Below are positions 8,501 through 16,900 of a DNA stretch of 64,000 nt, piece by piece. A program made the position numbers and the translations under genes. The stretch is from JAMQPK01 sp963761975 (GTDB lineage Bacteria; Acidobacteriota; Vicinamibacteria; Vicinamibacterales; JAMQPK01), in NCBI GenBank assembly GCA_963761975.1, contig CAVXIR010000003.1, forward strand, positions 62,001 to 126,000, written 5' to 3'. A model generated the notes under the pieces. That model was not told the origin of the DNA. It saw only the letters and a program-made list of their open reading frames with translations, and did not search any database. Position 1 is the first letter of the stretch. The number at the start of each line of letters is the position of its first letter.

Positions 8501-9555
8501 CTGACGACTGTGAGTTCCTGCGGACGATCGCCCAGAAGACGTGGCGGTACTTCGAGGCATTCAACACGGCAGACGATCACGGTCTTCCGCCAGACAACGT
8601 GCAGCTGGGTTCTGACCTCCGAGTTGCACACCGAACCTCGCCGACCAACATCGGCCTGAGTCTCCTGGCCACACTTGCCGCTCACGATCTCGGGTTCATC
8701 GATACAGAAGAGTTGCTTCGACGGACGGACGATGCGCTGACGAGCATCGAACGATTGGAGCGGTACAACGGACACCTGCTGAATTGGTACGACACCCGAA
8801 CGCTCCAACCCTTGCTGCCCAAATACGTTTCGACTGTGGACAGCGGCAACTTCGCGGGCGCCCTGCTCATCTTGTCGAACGGATTACAGACAGTGGCACC
8901 GCACCTCGCTGCACGCGCCCGCGCGATCTTCGAGACCATCGACTTCACGTTCCTGTACGAGTCCAAGCGGCATCTCTTCACGATCGGTTACCGGCTCGCC
9001 GATGCCGAAGGCGCGGGCAGCTTCGATCCCTGGTACTATGACCTTCTCGCGTCCGAAGCCCGCCTCGCGAGCTTTGTGGCCATCGCCAAGGGCGACGTAC
9101 CCCAGACGCACTGGTTTCGCCTTGGACGATCGGTGACCAGTGTTCGTGGCGCGCCTGTCCTGCTCTCGTGGAGCGCCACGTTGTTCGAGTACCTGATGCC
9201 GATGCTGATGATGCGGAGCTATCCGGATACGCTGCTCGACCAGTCCTGTCGACTGGCTGTTCGCCGGCAGATAGAGGTACGCAGCTCATCGCGGGGTTCC
9301 CTGGGGCATCTCCGAGTCGGCATACAACGTGGTCGACCGTCACGGCAACTACCAGTACAAAGCATTCGGGATACCGGGATTGGGCCTCAAGCGCGGCCTT
9401 GGGGACGAGGTGGTCGTCGCGCCGTACGCGACCGCCCTGGCGGTGTTGGTCGATCCGGCTGCGAGCGCTGCCAACATGCGCCGTCTTGCTGCCATGGGGC
9501 TGGAAGGGGAGTACGGGTTCTTCGACGCTATCGATTACACCAACCGGGAACGTGA
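5539..9555 (+). CDS. ndvB: Cyclic beta-1,2-glucan synthase, N-terminal fragment (GT84 + glucoamylase-like domain)
   Basis: This is the first of three pieces of one 2,740-codon gene (5539-13772). The ATG at 5539 begins MSFRTGWLSPAP. The order is an N-terminal cytosolic region; membrane spans near residues 395-455; a GT84 glucosyltransferase with LDSDTLLP and the RRQHRWVRGDW motif; further membrane spans; then a glucoamylase-like domain starting WRYFEAFNTADDHGLPPDN. The enzyme makes cyclic beta-1,2-glucans from UDP-glucose at the inner membrane for the periplasm. Homology stops at about 9277, where GAGTAC has become GAGGTAC (one extra base). The residues after that, up to the stop at 9555, are out of frame. 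Confidence 0.88.
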   Translation: MSFRTGWLSPAPTEKPLRDELLSIERLEERALTLAASFTVNPSRRRARNIFPRFEDNARVLRDAYRTLADDVRTGQFVASAGEWLLDNFYLVTAEITDIRRDLPRTFFHELPSLASREHPGQARIYAVALEILRHSDSRLDRQQLTRFLNSYQRVSPLTLGELWAWPSMLKLALLENLRRLTDEVLAARGQRRAADQYVSQIEQRFDQGAVQLPALADPTFVVQLLHRVREYGVRLSPIRTAVDEHLASRQTTAEDVIRGEHQRQGVAQASVANVITSLRTCAGLDWQEYVESVSLVEQVLRRDPADAYGRMDFLSRDRQRQAVEGLAEPSGEAQVRVALRAVESARQASAAGTTTDRAAHVGYHLIDRGRRDLESDVAYVPGALNRTLGFLSTHASGVYLGTIAISTVALLSLGVEYGRQAGASSIVQVGIALLLLLPASEVAISCIQRLIARLIPPQRLPRLDFSAGVPESARTMVIVPTMLTSATGVDTLLTHVEVLALGNLDPCVHFAILTDFADAGTRATPGDAAILERARTGVEILNLKLGADHADRFFLFHRGRQWNVKERVWMGWERKRGKIEEFNRLLRGATDTSFSTQVGNLDVLPSVRYCITLDSDTLLPRDAARQLIGIIEHPLNRPRFDAAVGRVTEGYGILQPRVSVTMSSAAGSLFARTYAGHTGVDPYTTAVSDIYQDLFHEGIFTGKGLYDVDAFIASLEHRVPVNALLSHDLFEGLYARTALATDVELVDDYPSSVLAHARRQHRWVRGDWQILWWLLPFVPSRSGLKRNRLPLLARWKILDNLRRSLLPPAAVALLLLGWSVLPGNPIVWTVAGLASLALPIVFTAFALLAAPRPNQSWFVHLRVVSDDVATAAARSGLQLAVLASDAYERLHAIGITLVRLGITQHRLLEWETAAASAARSGAPQFGAFVKAMLASPVLATGAFVLVAVARPEALPVALPILVAWAVAPVIAFTLSRPPPRRRTALTPDDCEFLRTIAQKTWRYFEAFNTADDHGLPPDNVQLGSDLRVAHRTSPTNIGLSLLATLAAHDLGFIDTEELLRRTDDALTSIERLERYNGHLLNWYDTRTLQPLLPKYVSTVDSGNFAGALLILSNGLQTVAPHLAARARAIFETIDFTFLYESKRHLFTIGYRLADAEGAGSFDPWYYDLLASEARLASFVAIAKGDVPQTHWFRLGRSVTSVRGAPVLLSWSATLFEYLMPMLMMRSYPDTLLDQSCRLAVRRQIEVRSSSRGSLGHLRVGIQRGRPSRQLPVQSIRDTGIGPQARPWGRGGRRAVRDRPGGVGRSGCERCQHAPSCCHGAGRGVRVLRRYRLHQPGT

Positions 9556-12500
9556 ATCAGGAACGCTCGAATACACCTCGAACGGCGTCATCGTTCAGAC
9601 CTACCTGGCGCATCACGCGGGCATGACTCTGGTGGCGCTGACCAATGCGCTGCTAGGCAACCTGATGGTCGACCGATTTCATGCGGAACCCGCGGTGCAG
9701 GCCACGGAGCTCTTGCTCCAGGAGCGTGTGCCGCGCGCGACCGCGACGATCGAACCGCGGCCGCTCGACGAGATGCGCGTCGCCGCCTTGCCAGCCGTCG
9801 TGCCGGTTCGCCGCTACCGTTCGGCGCATACGCTCTTTCCGCATACGCAATTCCTCTCGAACGGCAACTACGTCACGTCTGTGACGAACGCCGGCGGCGG
9901 AAGCAGCCTGTGGCGGGGACTGGCGGTGACAAGATGGCGTCGCGATGCCACGCGTGATGCGGACGGCCAGTTCGTGTACATCCGTGATGTTCGCAGCGGG
10001 GAAGTCTGGTCCCCGACATACCAGCCCTCGCGACGCGAGCCAGACGACTACGCGGTGACATTTTCGGTTGATCGGGCGAGCTTCAAGCGGCGTGACGGCG
10101 AGCTCTCGACCCAGCTAGACATCGCCGTCTCAACCGAAGACGACGTGGAAGTACGACGAGTGATCATTCGGAACCACGGCCAGCGCGACCGCGAACTCGA
10201 GGTGACCAGCTATGCCGAAGTCGTCCTCAGCTCGCCGGCAAGCGACTTCGCCCATCCGGCGTTCGGCAAACTGTTCGTCGAGACGGAATACCTGCCACAC
10301 AGTACCGCCCTGCTATGCCACCGGCGGCTGCGCGATCCTCATGAGGCGGCGGCGTGGGCATTTCATGCACTAAGTCAGGAGAGCCGGGCACAAGGCCCGG
10401 TCGAATGGGAAACGGATCGCGCGCGCTTTCTCGGCCGTGGACGCAGCCGTGGCAAGCCGCTGGCGCTGGACGGCCGCTCACTGTCGGGCACAACCGGTGT
10501 CGTGCTGGATCCGATCGTCAGCCTGCGGCAAAGGATCCGGCTGCCTGCGGCCGGCTCCGTGCGACTGTGTTTTGCAACTGGCGCGGCGTCGGATCGCGCG
10601 ACAGCCGAAGCGCTGGCTCAGAAGTACCACAACCCGAACGCAACGGCCCGGACCTTTGCATTGGCGCTCACGCACGCTCAAAGTGCGTGTCGTCACTTGG
10701 GAATTTCCCCAGACGAGGCGCTGCTGTTCGAGCGTCTTGCGTCGCGGGTGCTGGCCACAGATGGCTCGCTTCGAGCAAGCGCGGCGACGATCGCATCGAA
10801 CGGGCTCGGTCAGCCCGCCCTCTGGCGCCACAGCATTTCGGGCGATCTGCCCATCCTGCTCGTCCGCGTCGCGAACGACAACGACGTCGCGCTGGTGCGA
10901 CAGGTACTGCAAGCACAGGAATACTGGCGGCTGAAGGGCTTGCACGCGGATGTCGTGATCCTCAATGAGCACGCGGTCAGCTACCTGGACGACATGCAGG
11001 CGTTGCTGACGGCCGTGCTGACCGACGGCCCGTGGAATACGTGGCAGCACCGGCCTGGCGGCGCCTACCTGCTAAGGGCCGATCGGCTGGGCCAACAGGA
11101 GCGCGTCCTGCTCGAAGCCGTTGCGGGCGCGACGTTGCGAGGCGATCGAGGTGAGCTTCGGACTCAGCTCGATCGTCCATATGCGATCCCGCCACAGGCG
11201 ACGCCTCTCCTTCCAGCAGCAACAGATCGGGACGACAGCGCGCAGACGACAAGTGGAGTGCGTCCGATCGAGTCGCATACAGAAGTCCACGTGCCCCCCA
11301 TGGCGATGGCCAACGGCCTGGGCGGCTTTACCGATGAGGGGCGAGCCTACACGATCGCGCTCGACGCCGCCGTGGAGACACCGATGCCATGGACGAACGT
11401 CATCGCCAACCCTCGATTCGGGACGATCATCACCGCGTCGGGCTCGTCGCACACATGGTCGATGAACAGCCGCGAGAATCGCTTGACGCGGTTCGCGAAC
11501 GATCCAGTGGGAGACCCGACCGCCGAGGCGCTCTTCATTCGCGATGACGAATCGGGCGAGTACTGGTCGCCAACGCCAAGGCCGGTGGCGTCCGACCCCG
11601 CCGCCGGGCAGTGCCTCGTTCGTCACGCCGCCGGCGTAACACGCTTTTCACGCGTCACGCACGACATCGCCCACGTGCTGGATGTGTACGTGCATGTCGA
11701 CGATCCGGTGAAATTCTCGCTGCTCTCGATCCGCAACCTCAGTTCCTCGGTGCGAACGCTCAGCGTCTTCGCCTACAGCGAGTGGGCGTTGGGGGCGCCG
11801 CGCGATGGGCAGCACTTGCAGGTTGTCACGGAGCTCGATCGGGTGACAGGCGCCGTCTTTGCGACCAATGCGTACAACCAGGAGTTCGGCAGCCGCGTGG
11901 CATTCGCCTCTGCAAGCGAGACGCTGCATTCCATGACCGGCGATCGGCGGTCATTCCTGGGCCGAAACGGCGTCTTGTCGCGGCCGGAGGCGATGGGCGG
12001 TAAGGCCCTCTCCGGCGATGTTGGCGCCGCCATGGACCCATGTGCCGTCCTCCATGTCCGCATGGTGCTCGAGCCCGGTGAACGACGGAGGATCGTGTTC
12101 CTGCTCGGCGAAGGAGACGATCGCTGCCATGCGCGGCAGCTCATCGAACGTCATCGGCACGTGGACTCAGCGGGGACAGCGCTCGCAGAGGTGAAACGAG
12201 AATGGGATCGCACGCTCGGCGCGATTCAGGTGCGTACGCCTGACGATTCGTTCGACACATTGATGAATCGGTGGCTTCTGTACCAGGACGTGAGCTGCCG
12301 GCTGTGGACGCGCGCCGGCTATTACCAGACGAGCGGCGCCTTCGGCTTCCGCGATCAGTTGCAGGACGTCATGGCCTTGACGTTCGCCAGGCCGGATCTC
12401 GTGCGCGAGCATCTTCTGCGCGCAGCAGGACGGCAGTTCCTCGAAGGCGACGTGCAGCACTGGTGGCACGAGCCGACCGGCCGCGGCCTTCGCACACGAT

Positions 12501-12961
12501 GCTCGGACGATCTGCTCTGGCTGCCCCACGTGGTCGCCCACTACGTGCGCACGACGGGTGACGACGACGTCCTCAACGAACGGATCCCGTTCCTGCAGGC
12601 GCCGCTTCTCGAAGCCGATCAACAGGAGGCGTATGAAACGCCGAGTGTGTCACGTGAAGAGGGCACGCTCTTCGAGCATTGCGTCCGCGCGATCGAGCGG
12701 GGCCTCACGATCGGCCCGCATGGGCTGCCGCTCTTCGGCACCGGTGACTGGAACGACGGCATGAACCGCGTAGGACTCGCGAAGCGGGGCGAAAGCACCT
12801 GGCTTGGTTTCTTTCTTCACGTCGTGCTGAGCGAATTCGCCGTGCTGTGCGAAGACCGCGGCGAGAACCACCGCGCCAGACGCTACGGCGCCGAGGCCCG
12901 CCGCCTTGCCTCGCAGCTGGAGCTGACGTGGGATGGAGAGTGGTATCGCCGTGGGTACTGA
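9329..12961 (+). CDS. ndvB: Cyclic beta-1,2-glucan synthase, middle fragment (GH94-like)
   Basis: This continues the upstream fragment in the next frame. The homologous reading resumes at about 9278 with AAHRGVPWGISESAYN, although the first usable start here is at 9329. It contains the end of the glucoamylase-like domain (HHAGMTLVALTNALLGN) and two GH94-type beta-sandwich repeats marked by YIRDVRSGEVWSP and FIRDDESGEYWSP. The start of the GH94 catalytic barrel follows, with LFGTGDWNDGMNRVG holding the usual catalytic Asp. The GH94 part trims and controls the length of the linear glucan before it is closed into a ring. The frame breaks at 12954-12961 near GGGTACTG. Confidence 0.87.
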   Translation: MVDRHGNYQYKAFGIPGLGLKRGLGDEVVVAPYATALAVLVDPAASAANMRRLAAMGLEGEYGFFDAIDYTNRERESGTLEYTSNGVIVQTYLAHHAGMTLVALTNALLGNLMVDRFHAEPAVQATELLLQERVPRATATIEPRPLDEMRVAALPAVVPVRRYRSAHTLFPHTQFLSNGNYVTSVTNAGGGSSLWRGLAVTRWRRDATRDADGQFVYIRDVRSGEVWSPTYQPSRREPDDYAVTFSVDRASFKRRDGELSTQLDIAVSTEDDVEVRRVIIRNHGQRDRELEVTSYAEVVLSSPASDFAHPAFGKLFVETEYLPHSTALLCHRRLRDPHEAAAWAFHALSQESRAQGPVEWETDRARFLGRGRSRGKPLALDGRSLSGTTGVVLDPIVSLRQRIRLPAAGSVRLCFATGAASDRATAEALAQKYHNPNATARTFALALTHAQSACRHLGISPDEALLFERLASRVLATDGSLRASAATIASNGLGQPALWRHSISGDLPILLVRVANDNDVALVRQVLQAQEYWRLKGLHADVVILNEHAVSYLDDMQALLTAVLTDGPWNTWQHRPGGAYLLRADRLGQQERVLLEAVAGATLRGDRGELRTQLDRPYAIPPQATPLLPAATDRDDSAQTTSGVRPIESHTEVHVPPMAMANGLGGFTDEGRAYTIALDAAVETPMPWTNVIANPRFGTIITASGSSHTWSMNSRENRLTRFANDPVGDPTAEALFIRDDESGEYWSPTPRPVASDPAAGQCLVRHAAGVTRFSRVTHDIAHVLDVYVHVDDPVKFSLLSIRNLSSSVRTLSVFAYSEWALGAPRDGQHLQVVTELDRVTGAVFATNAYNQEFGSRVAFASASETLHSMTGDRRSFLGRNGVLSRPEAMGGKALSGDVGAAMDPCAVLHVRMVLEPGERRRIVFLLGEGDDRCHARQLIERHRHVDSAGTALAEVKREWDRTLGAIQVRTPDDSFDTLMNRWLLYQDVSCRLWTRAGYYQTSGAFGFRDQLQDVMALTFARPDLVREHLLRAAGRQFLEGDVQHWWHEPTGRGLRTRCSDDLLWLPHVVAHYVRTTGDDDVLNERIPFLQAPLLEADQQEAYETPSVSREEGTLFEHCVRAIERGLTIGPHGLPLFGTGDWNDGMNRVGLAKRGESTWLGFFLHVVLSEFAVLCEDRGENHRARRYGAEARRLASQLELTWDGEWYRRGY

Positions 12962-13772
12962 CGACGACGGGACGCCCTTGGGATCGGCACAAAACGACGA
13001 GTGCAAGATCGATTCGATCGCGCAATCATGGGCGGTCTTATCTGGAGCCGTGCCGCGTCGATTTGCCGAACGGGCGATGGATGCCGTCCGCTCGACGCTC
13101 ATCTCGCGCGGTTCCCAGGTGATGCCTCTTCTCGATCCGCCTTTCGATCAGTCGGCGCAGGATCCCGGGTACATCAAGGCCTACCCACCGGGTATTCGTG
13201 AGAACGGGGGACAGTACACACACGCGGCCGTGTGGACCGTCATGGCGCTCGCGCGCCTTGGATGCGGGGACGAAGCGGCCGAGTTGTTTCATATGCTGAA
13301 TCCCATCAACCACACGCGAACGGCCGCAGACGCCTTCCGCTACAAGACGGAACCGTATGCAGTCGCCGGTGACGTGTACGCGCGCGAGCCACACGCCGGT
13401 CGGGGTGGGTGGAGCTGGTACACAGGATCGGCGGCATGGATGTATCGAGCCGGCCTCGAAAGCCTGCTCGGACTTCGACGCCGCGGTGACGTGTTCAGTG
13501 TCAATCCCTGCATCCCGTCGTCGTGGTCGAAGTACCAGATCGTCTGGCGCTTTCTGAGTACCCAATACGAGATCACCGTCACCAATCCCCAACGGCGGTG
13601 TCAGGGCGTCGTCCGAGCCGAACTGGACGGATTGTCGGTCGATCTGGAAGGGATTCCCCTTGTCGACGACGGCGGAACGCATCACGTAAGCATCTTGATG
13701 GGTCAGGTGGACAATGACGCTGCCAACGCGCGCGCCGAACGGCGAAGCACCCTCGGCGTGATGACGGAGTGA
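12933..13772 (+). CDS. ndvB: Cyclic beta-1,2-glucan synthase, C-terminal fragment (end of GH94 barrel)
   Basis: This third piece resumes at about 12962 with DDGTPLGSAQNDECKIDSIA, the standard continuation of the GH94 barrel. It runs through GIRENGGQYTHAAVW and WYTGSAAWMYRAGLES to the normal C-terminus. Nothing else in the gene is disrupted, the full length matches the family, and no stop codons occur inside the three conserved frames. Two explanations fit: two single-base sequencing insertions in a working gene, or a very recent pseudogene. I favour the first because the whole gene shows intact motifs. Confidence 0.87.
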   Translation: MESGIAVGTDDDGTPLGSAQNDECKIDSIAQSWAVLSGAVPRRFAERAMDAVRSTLISRGSQVMPLLDPPFDQSAQDPGYIKAYPPGIRENGGQYTHAAVWTVMALARLGCGDEAAELFHMLNPINHTRTAADAFRYKTEPYAVAGDVYAREPHAGRGGWSWYTGSAAWMYRAGLESLLGLRRRGDVFSVNPCIPSSWSKYQIVWRFLSTQYEITVTNPQRRCQGVVRAELDGLSVDLEGIPLVDDGGTHHVSILMGQVDNDAANARAERRSTLGVMTE

Positions 13773-13823
13773 CCCCTGTGTCCGTGAGCATCGTCGCGTG
13801 CGAAGCCGGAGGGGGACCGGACC

Positions 13824-14312
13824 GTGATCACCCCCCCAACGACGTCGACTCCATTGCCGCCGGCGCCGCCGACTCCATCGCCGCCACCGCTACCAGCCAG
13901 CACGGTAACCGATAGGGTGTTCGAGTATGCGGCGACAGGCGATGCCGGACCGGTGCCGAATCTGCGGTTGCGTGTGCGAACTGGAAGCTCTCGAAGTGGG
14001 GCTGTGGGGGGCGTCGAGCTGCCCGAGGTCGTCACGGATAAGAACGGCCGCTATGAGATCCCCGGGGTCACGGGCACCCTGCTTTTCTTCACGACCGCAC
14101 CGGGATCCGACCATCGATTCCTGTGCGACTACTACCCGCTGGGTGTGACTCAGCCGGGGCGGCCGGAATATTTTAGCGATCTTCTTGTCTTCCGTGGGGA
14201 TTCCTGGTCGGCCGACCGCTGCCGCCAGGTATGGGTCCCGGCACTGGTGCATACGGCACTGTTTCGGAACGCGTCAACGGGGCACTTCGGCCTCTCATGG
14301 GCGCGACGGTGA
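13824..14312 (+). CDS. Carboxypeptidase-regulatory-like secreted protein, N-terminal part (frameshifted)
   Basis: The protein starts with a Pro/Thr/Ser-rich linker and then a beta-rich domain with TDKNGRYEIPGV, the hallmark of carboxypeptidase regulatory-like (CarboxypepD_reg) domains. Proteins of this kind are common surface lipoproteins in Acidobacteria. Here no signal peptide is visible, which is odd: the GTG start at 13824 leads straight into the linker. A GGAGGGGG sequence precedes it. Homology leaves this frame at about 14228 and continues in the entry at 14231-14500. The gene may be decaying. Confidence 0.45.
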   Translation: MITPPTTSTPLPPAPPTPSPPPLPASTVTDRVFEYAATGDAGPVPNLRLRVRTGSSRSGAVGGVELPEVVTDKNGRYEIPGVTGTLLFFTTAPGSDHRFLCDYYPLGVTQPGRPEYFSDLLVFRGDSWSADRCRQVWVPALVHTALFRNASTGHFGLSWARR

Positions 14313-14500
14313 CGCTCGAGAGCGGGATTCAGGATCCACCGGCCACGACGAGCGCGACCGGCTTCTACATGGTCTGCTCAATAGTGGGCACGGACCAGTT
14401 CCGCACGGTCACCGCTCGCAAAGACGGCTACAACATGGCAACTCGCCAGTTCTTTGGCGCGTGGGAGTTCCGCGTCGATTTGGAACTTACGCGCGACTGA
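14231..14500 (+). CDS. Carboxypeptidase-regulatory-like protein, C-terminal part
   Basis: This frame continues the preceding fragment with a second regulatory-like domain: GATVTLESG, then TSATGFYMVCSI and VTARKDGYN, ending FRVDLELTRD, the usual terminal strand of these domains. Moving from the first frame to this one requires the loss of one base or the gain of two near 14225-14235. The whole locus (13824-14500) therefore codes for roughly 225 residues with two domains. It lies alone between ndvB and the acyl-CoA dehydrogenase operon. Function unknown beyond likely cell-surface binding. Confidence 0.5.
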   Translation: MGPGTGAYGTVSERVNGALRPLMGATVTLESGIQDPPATTSATGFYMVCSIVGTDQFRTVTARKDGYNMATRQFFGAWEFRVDLELTRD

Positions 14501-14625
14501 CTCTTGCATCATCTCAAATTGGAACCGCGGGAACGGGCGAGCAATATGGTGCAAACGCGCACTTACGGCGCGAGCTCCAGCGTGGGCCTCTACTGCAGCG
14601 CTCTCACCCGATCTATGCTTGAGCG

Positions 14626-15747
14626 ATGGATTTTGCCCTCAACGAGCATCAGAAAGAGGTTCAGGAGCGCGCGCGCGAATTTGCCGCGTTCACGCTCGCG
14701 CCGATTGCGGCCGATCTCGATCGGAAAGGCGTCATCCCGCCAGAGATCATCCGCAGCGTCGCAGACCAGGGACTGCTCGGCTGCGAGCATGATTTTGTCG
14801 CCTACGTCGCCGCGCTCATCGAGATCTCGAAGGAATGGGCGTCGCTCGCTGCGGTCGTTTCCGTCCACAATTCGCTCGTCTGCTATCCCATCGCGCGATT
14901 CGGCGATGAAGAGCAAAAGAAGAAGTACCTCTCGATGCTTACCGATCGGAAGCAGCTTGGTTGCTATGCCTTTGCCGAGCCGCTGGCCGGATCGGATGCC
15001 GGAGCGATACGCACGACAGCCGTGGCAGACGGCGCGCACTTCGTGCTGAACGGACACAAACGGTTTGTGACCAGCGGTCGGCAGGCACGTGTCGCCATCA
15101 TCTACGCCCTCACCGATCCCTCGAAGGGACGCGACGGCCTGTCGGCGTTCATCGTCGACACATACACACCAGGGTTTTCCGTTGGCGAGACCAACGAGAT
15201 GCTGGGGCTTCGCGCAAGCGAAGCGGTCGACGTCATCCTCAACGATTGCCGTGTGCCGGCCGAGAATCTGCTCGGAGGACTGAACCAGGGATTTGCCATC
15301 GCACGCGCAGTCGTGGAGGGCGGCCGCATCGACATCGCGGCGCAGGCGATCGGCATTGCGCGAGCGTGTCTGGAGCAGAGCATTGCCAAGGCGAAAGACC
15401 GAAAGCAGTTCGGCCGGCCGATCGCCGAGTTCGAAGCCATCCAGTGGATGGTGGCCGACATGTCGACCGAAATCGACGCAGCCAGCCTCTTGACGTGGCG
15501 CGCTGCGGCAATCAGGGCGAGGAATCCAGACGATGGCGGGGTGACGATGGCCGCCGCGATGGCGAAGCTGTTTGCGTCGGAAGCGGCGAACCGCGCGGCA
15601 TACAACGCGCTGCAGATTTTCGGCGGTCATGGGTATCTGACGGAATATCCGGTCGAGCGGTACTACCGCGACGCGCGGGCCATGACGCTGTATGAAGAGA
15701 CATCGGAGATTCAGCGATTGGTTATCGAACGGGAGCTGGCCAAATAG
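14626..15747 (+). CDS. Acyl-CoA dehydrogenase (first of two)
   Basis: This 373-residue flavoprotein has the three-part acyl-CoA dehydrogenase fold. The FAD/substrate motif is CYAFAEPLAGSDAGAIRT, the C-terminal signature contains RKQFGRPIAEFEAIQW, and LYEETSEIQR holds the probable catalytic Glu. It would oxidise an acyl-CoA to the 2-enoyl-CoA and pass electrons to ETF. It is the first gene of an operon reaching to 20957; the next gene starts 13 bases later. The substrate is probably branched-chain or isoprenoid-derived, judging by the AtuA and carboxyltransferase neighbours, but it cannot be read from this sequence alone. Confidence 0.92.
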   Translation: MDFALNEHQKEVQERAREFAAFTLAPIAADLDRKGVIPPEIIRSVADQGLLGCEHDFVAYVAALIEISKEWASLAAVVSVHNSLVCYPIARFGDEEQKKKYLSMLTDRKQLGCYAFAEPLAGSDAGAIRTTAVADGAHFVLNGHKRFVTSGRQARVAIIYALTDPSKGRDGLSAFIVDTYTPGFSVGETNEMLGLRASEAVDVILNDCRVPAENLLGGLNQGFAIARAVVEGGRIDIAAQAIGIARACLEQSIAKAKDRKQFGRPIAEFEAIQWMVADMSTEIDAASLLTWRAAAIRARNPDDGGVTMAAAMAKLFASEAANRAAYNALQIFGGHGYLTEYPVERYYRDARAMTLYEETSEIQRLVIERELAK

Positions 15748-15760
15748 TAGCTAACAAAAT

Positions 15761-16900
15761 ATGCATCTCGAGCTGACCGAAGAACAGCGGGTGTTGAAAC
15801 AGGCGATGCGCGAGTTTGCCGTCGGCGAAATTGCGCCCGGTGCCGGCGAGCGCGACGAGCATGCCCGCTTTCCATCCGAGCTGATTCCGAAGCTGGCCGA
15901 GCAGGGGCTTCTCGGCATCATGACGCCGGAAGAGTACGGCGGAGCCGGCTACGATGCGCTCAGCACTGCGATCATTGTCGAAGAGATCGCGCGCGTCGAT
16001 GCGGCCGTGGCGCTGCTCGTGGGATCGCACAACTCACTGTGCTCGGGCCACATCCTGCTGGCGGGCAGTGAAGACCAGAAGCGAAAGTACCTGCCGCCGC
16101 TCGCGCGAGGTCAGAAGCTCGGGGCGTGGGCGCTGACCGAGCCAGGGTCCGGCTCGGATGCCGGCGCGATGCGAACGCGAGCGGTGCTCGAGGGCGACCA
16201 CTGGGTGATCCGCGGCGACAAACAGTTCATTACCCAGGGCTCGACGGCCGGCACCTACGTCATCATGGCGTCGACCGATCCGAATCAAGGCACCAAAGGC
16301 ATCTCCGCGTTCATCGTCGAGCGCGACACGCCGGGTCTCGTAGTCGGCAAGCTCGAGAAGAAGCTTGGCGTGCGCGCGTCCGATACCGCAGCGCTGCACT
16401 TCGACGACATGCGCGTGCCGAAGGGCAATCTCCTGGGGAAGAAGCACGAAGGCTTCAGAGATGTCCTCGCCGTTCTGACTGGCGCGCGCATCGGCATGGC
16501 CGCGCTCGCCGTCGGCATCGCACAGGGCGCATTGGACGAAGCGCTGAACTACGCCAAGCGGCGTCGCCAGTTCGGCAAGCCGATCCGTGAGTACGAAGCC
16601 ATCCAGTGGATGCTCGCGGATATGGCCACGGAAAGCGAAGCGGCGCGATTGATGGCCTGGCATGCCGCGGCACTGCGCGACGAAGGCAAGCCGTACCTGC
16701 GCATTGCGTCGCAGGCCAAGCTGTACTCGTCCGAAGTTGCGGTGCGCTCGACGTCGAAGGCCATCCAGATTCATGGCGGGTATGGGTACTTGAAAGATTC
16801 TCCCGTCGAGCGTTTTTACAGAGACGCCAAGCTGTGTGAAATTGGCGAAGGAACTTCAGAGGTGCAGCGGATGGTGATTGCGCGAGAATTGTTCAGGTGA
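15761..16900 (+). CDS. Acyl-CoA dehydrogenase (second of two)
   Basis: This 379-residue paralogue of the preceding enzyme has all family signatures: ALTEPGSGSDAGAMRT for FAD and substrate binding, RRQFGKPIREYEAIQW in the C-terminal helix bundle, and IGEGTSEVQR with the candidate catalytic Glu. Its N-terminus, MHLELTEEQRVLKQAMREF, is typical. The two copies are clearly diverged, so they probably act on different chain lengths or branch patterns. Its TGA stop overlaps the GTG start of the AtuA gene. A role in leucine/isovaleryl-CoA or acyclic terpenoid breakdown fits the operon. Confidence 0.93.
   Translation: MHLELTEEQRVLKQAMREFAVGEIAPGAGERDEHARFPSELIPKLAEQGLLGIMTPEEYGGAGYDALSTAIIVEEIARVDAAVALLVGSHNSLCSGHILLAGSEDQKRKYLPPLARGQKLGAWALTEPGSGSDAGAMRTRAVLEGDHWVIRGDKQFITQGSTAGTYVIMASTDPNQGTKGISAFIVERDTPGLVVGKLEKKLGVRASDTAALHFDDMRVPKGNLLGKKHEGFRDVLAVLTGARIGMAALAVGIAQGALDEALNYAKRRRQFGKPIREYEAIQWMLADMATESEAARLMAWHAAALRDEGKPYLRIASQAKLYSSEVAVRSTSKAIQIHGGYGYLKDSPVERFYRDAKLCEIGEGTSEVQRMVIARELFR

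Noticed and set aside
6769..8808. Long minus-strand open frames under ndvB
   Set aside because: They are antisense shadows caused by high GC at codon position 3. No start signals or domains are visible, and the plus strand is clearly coding.
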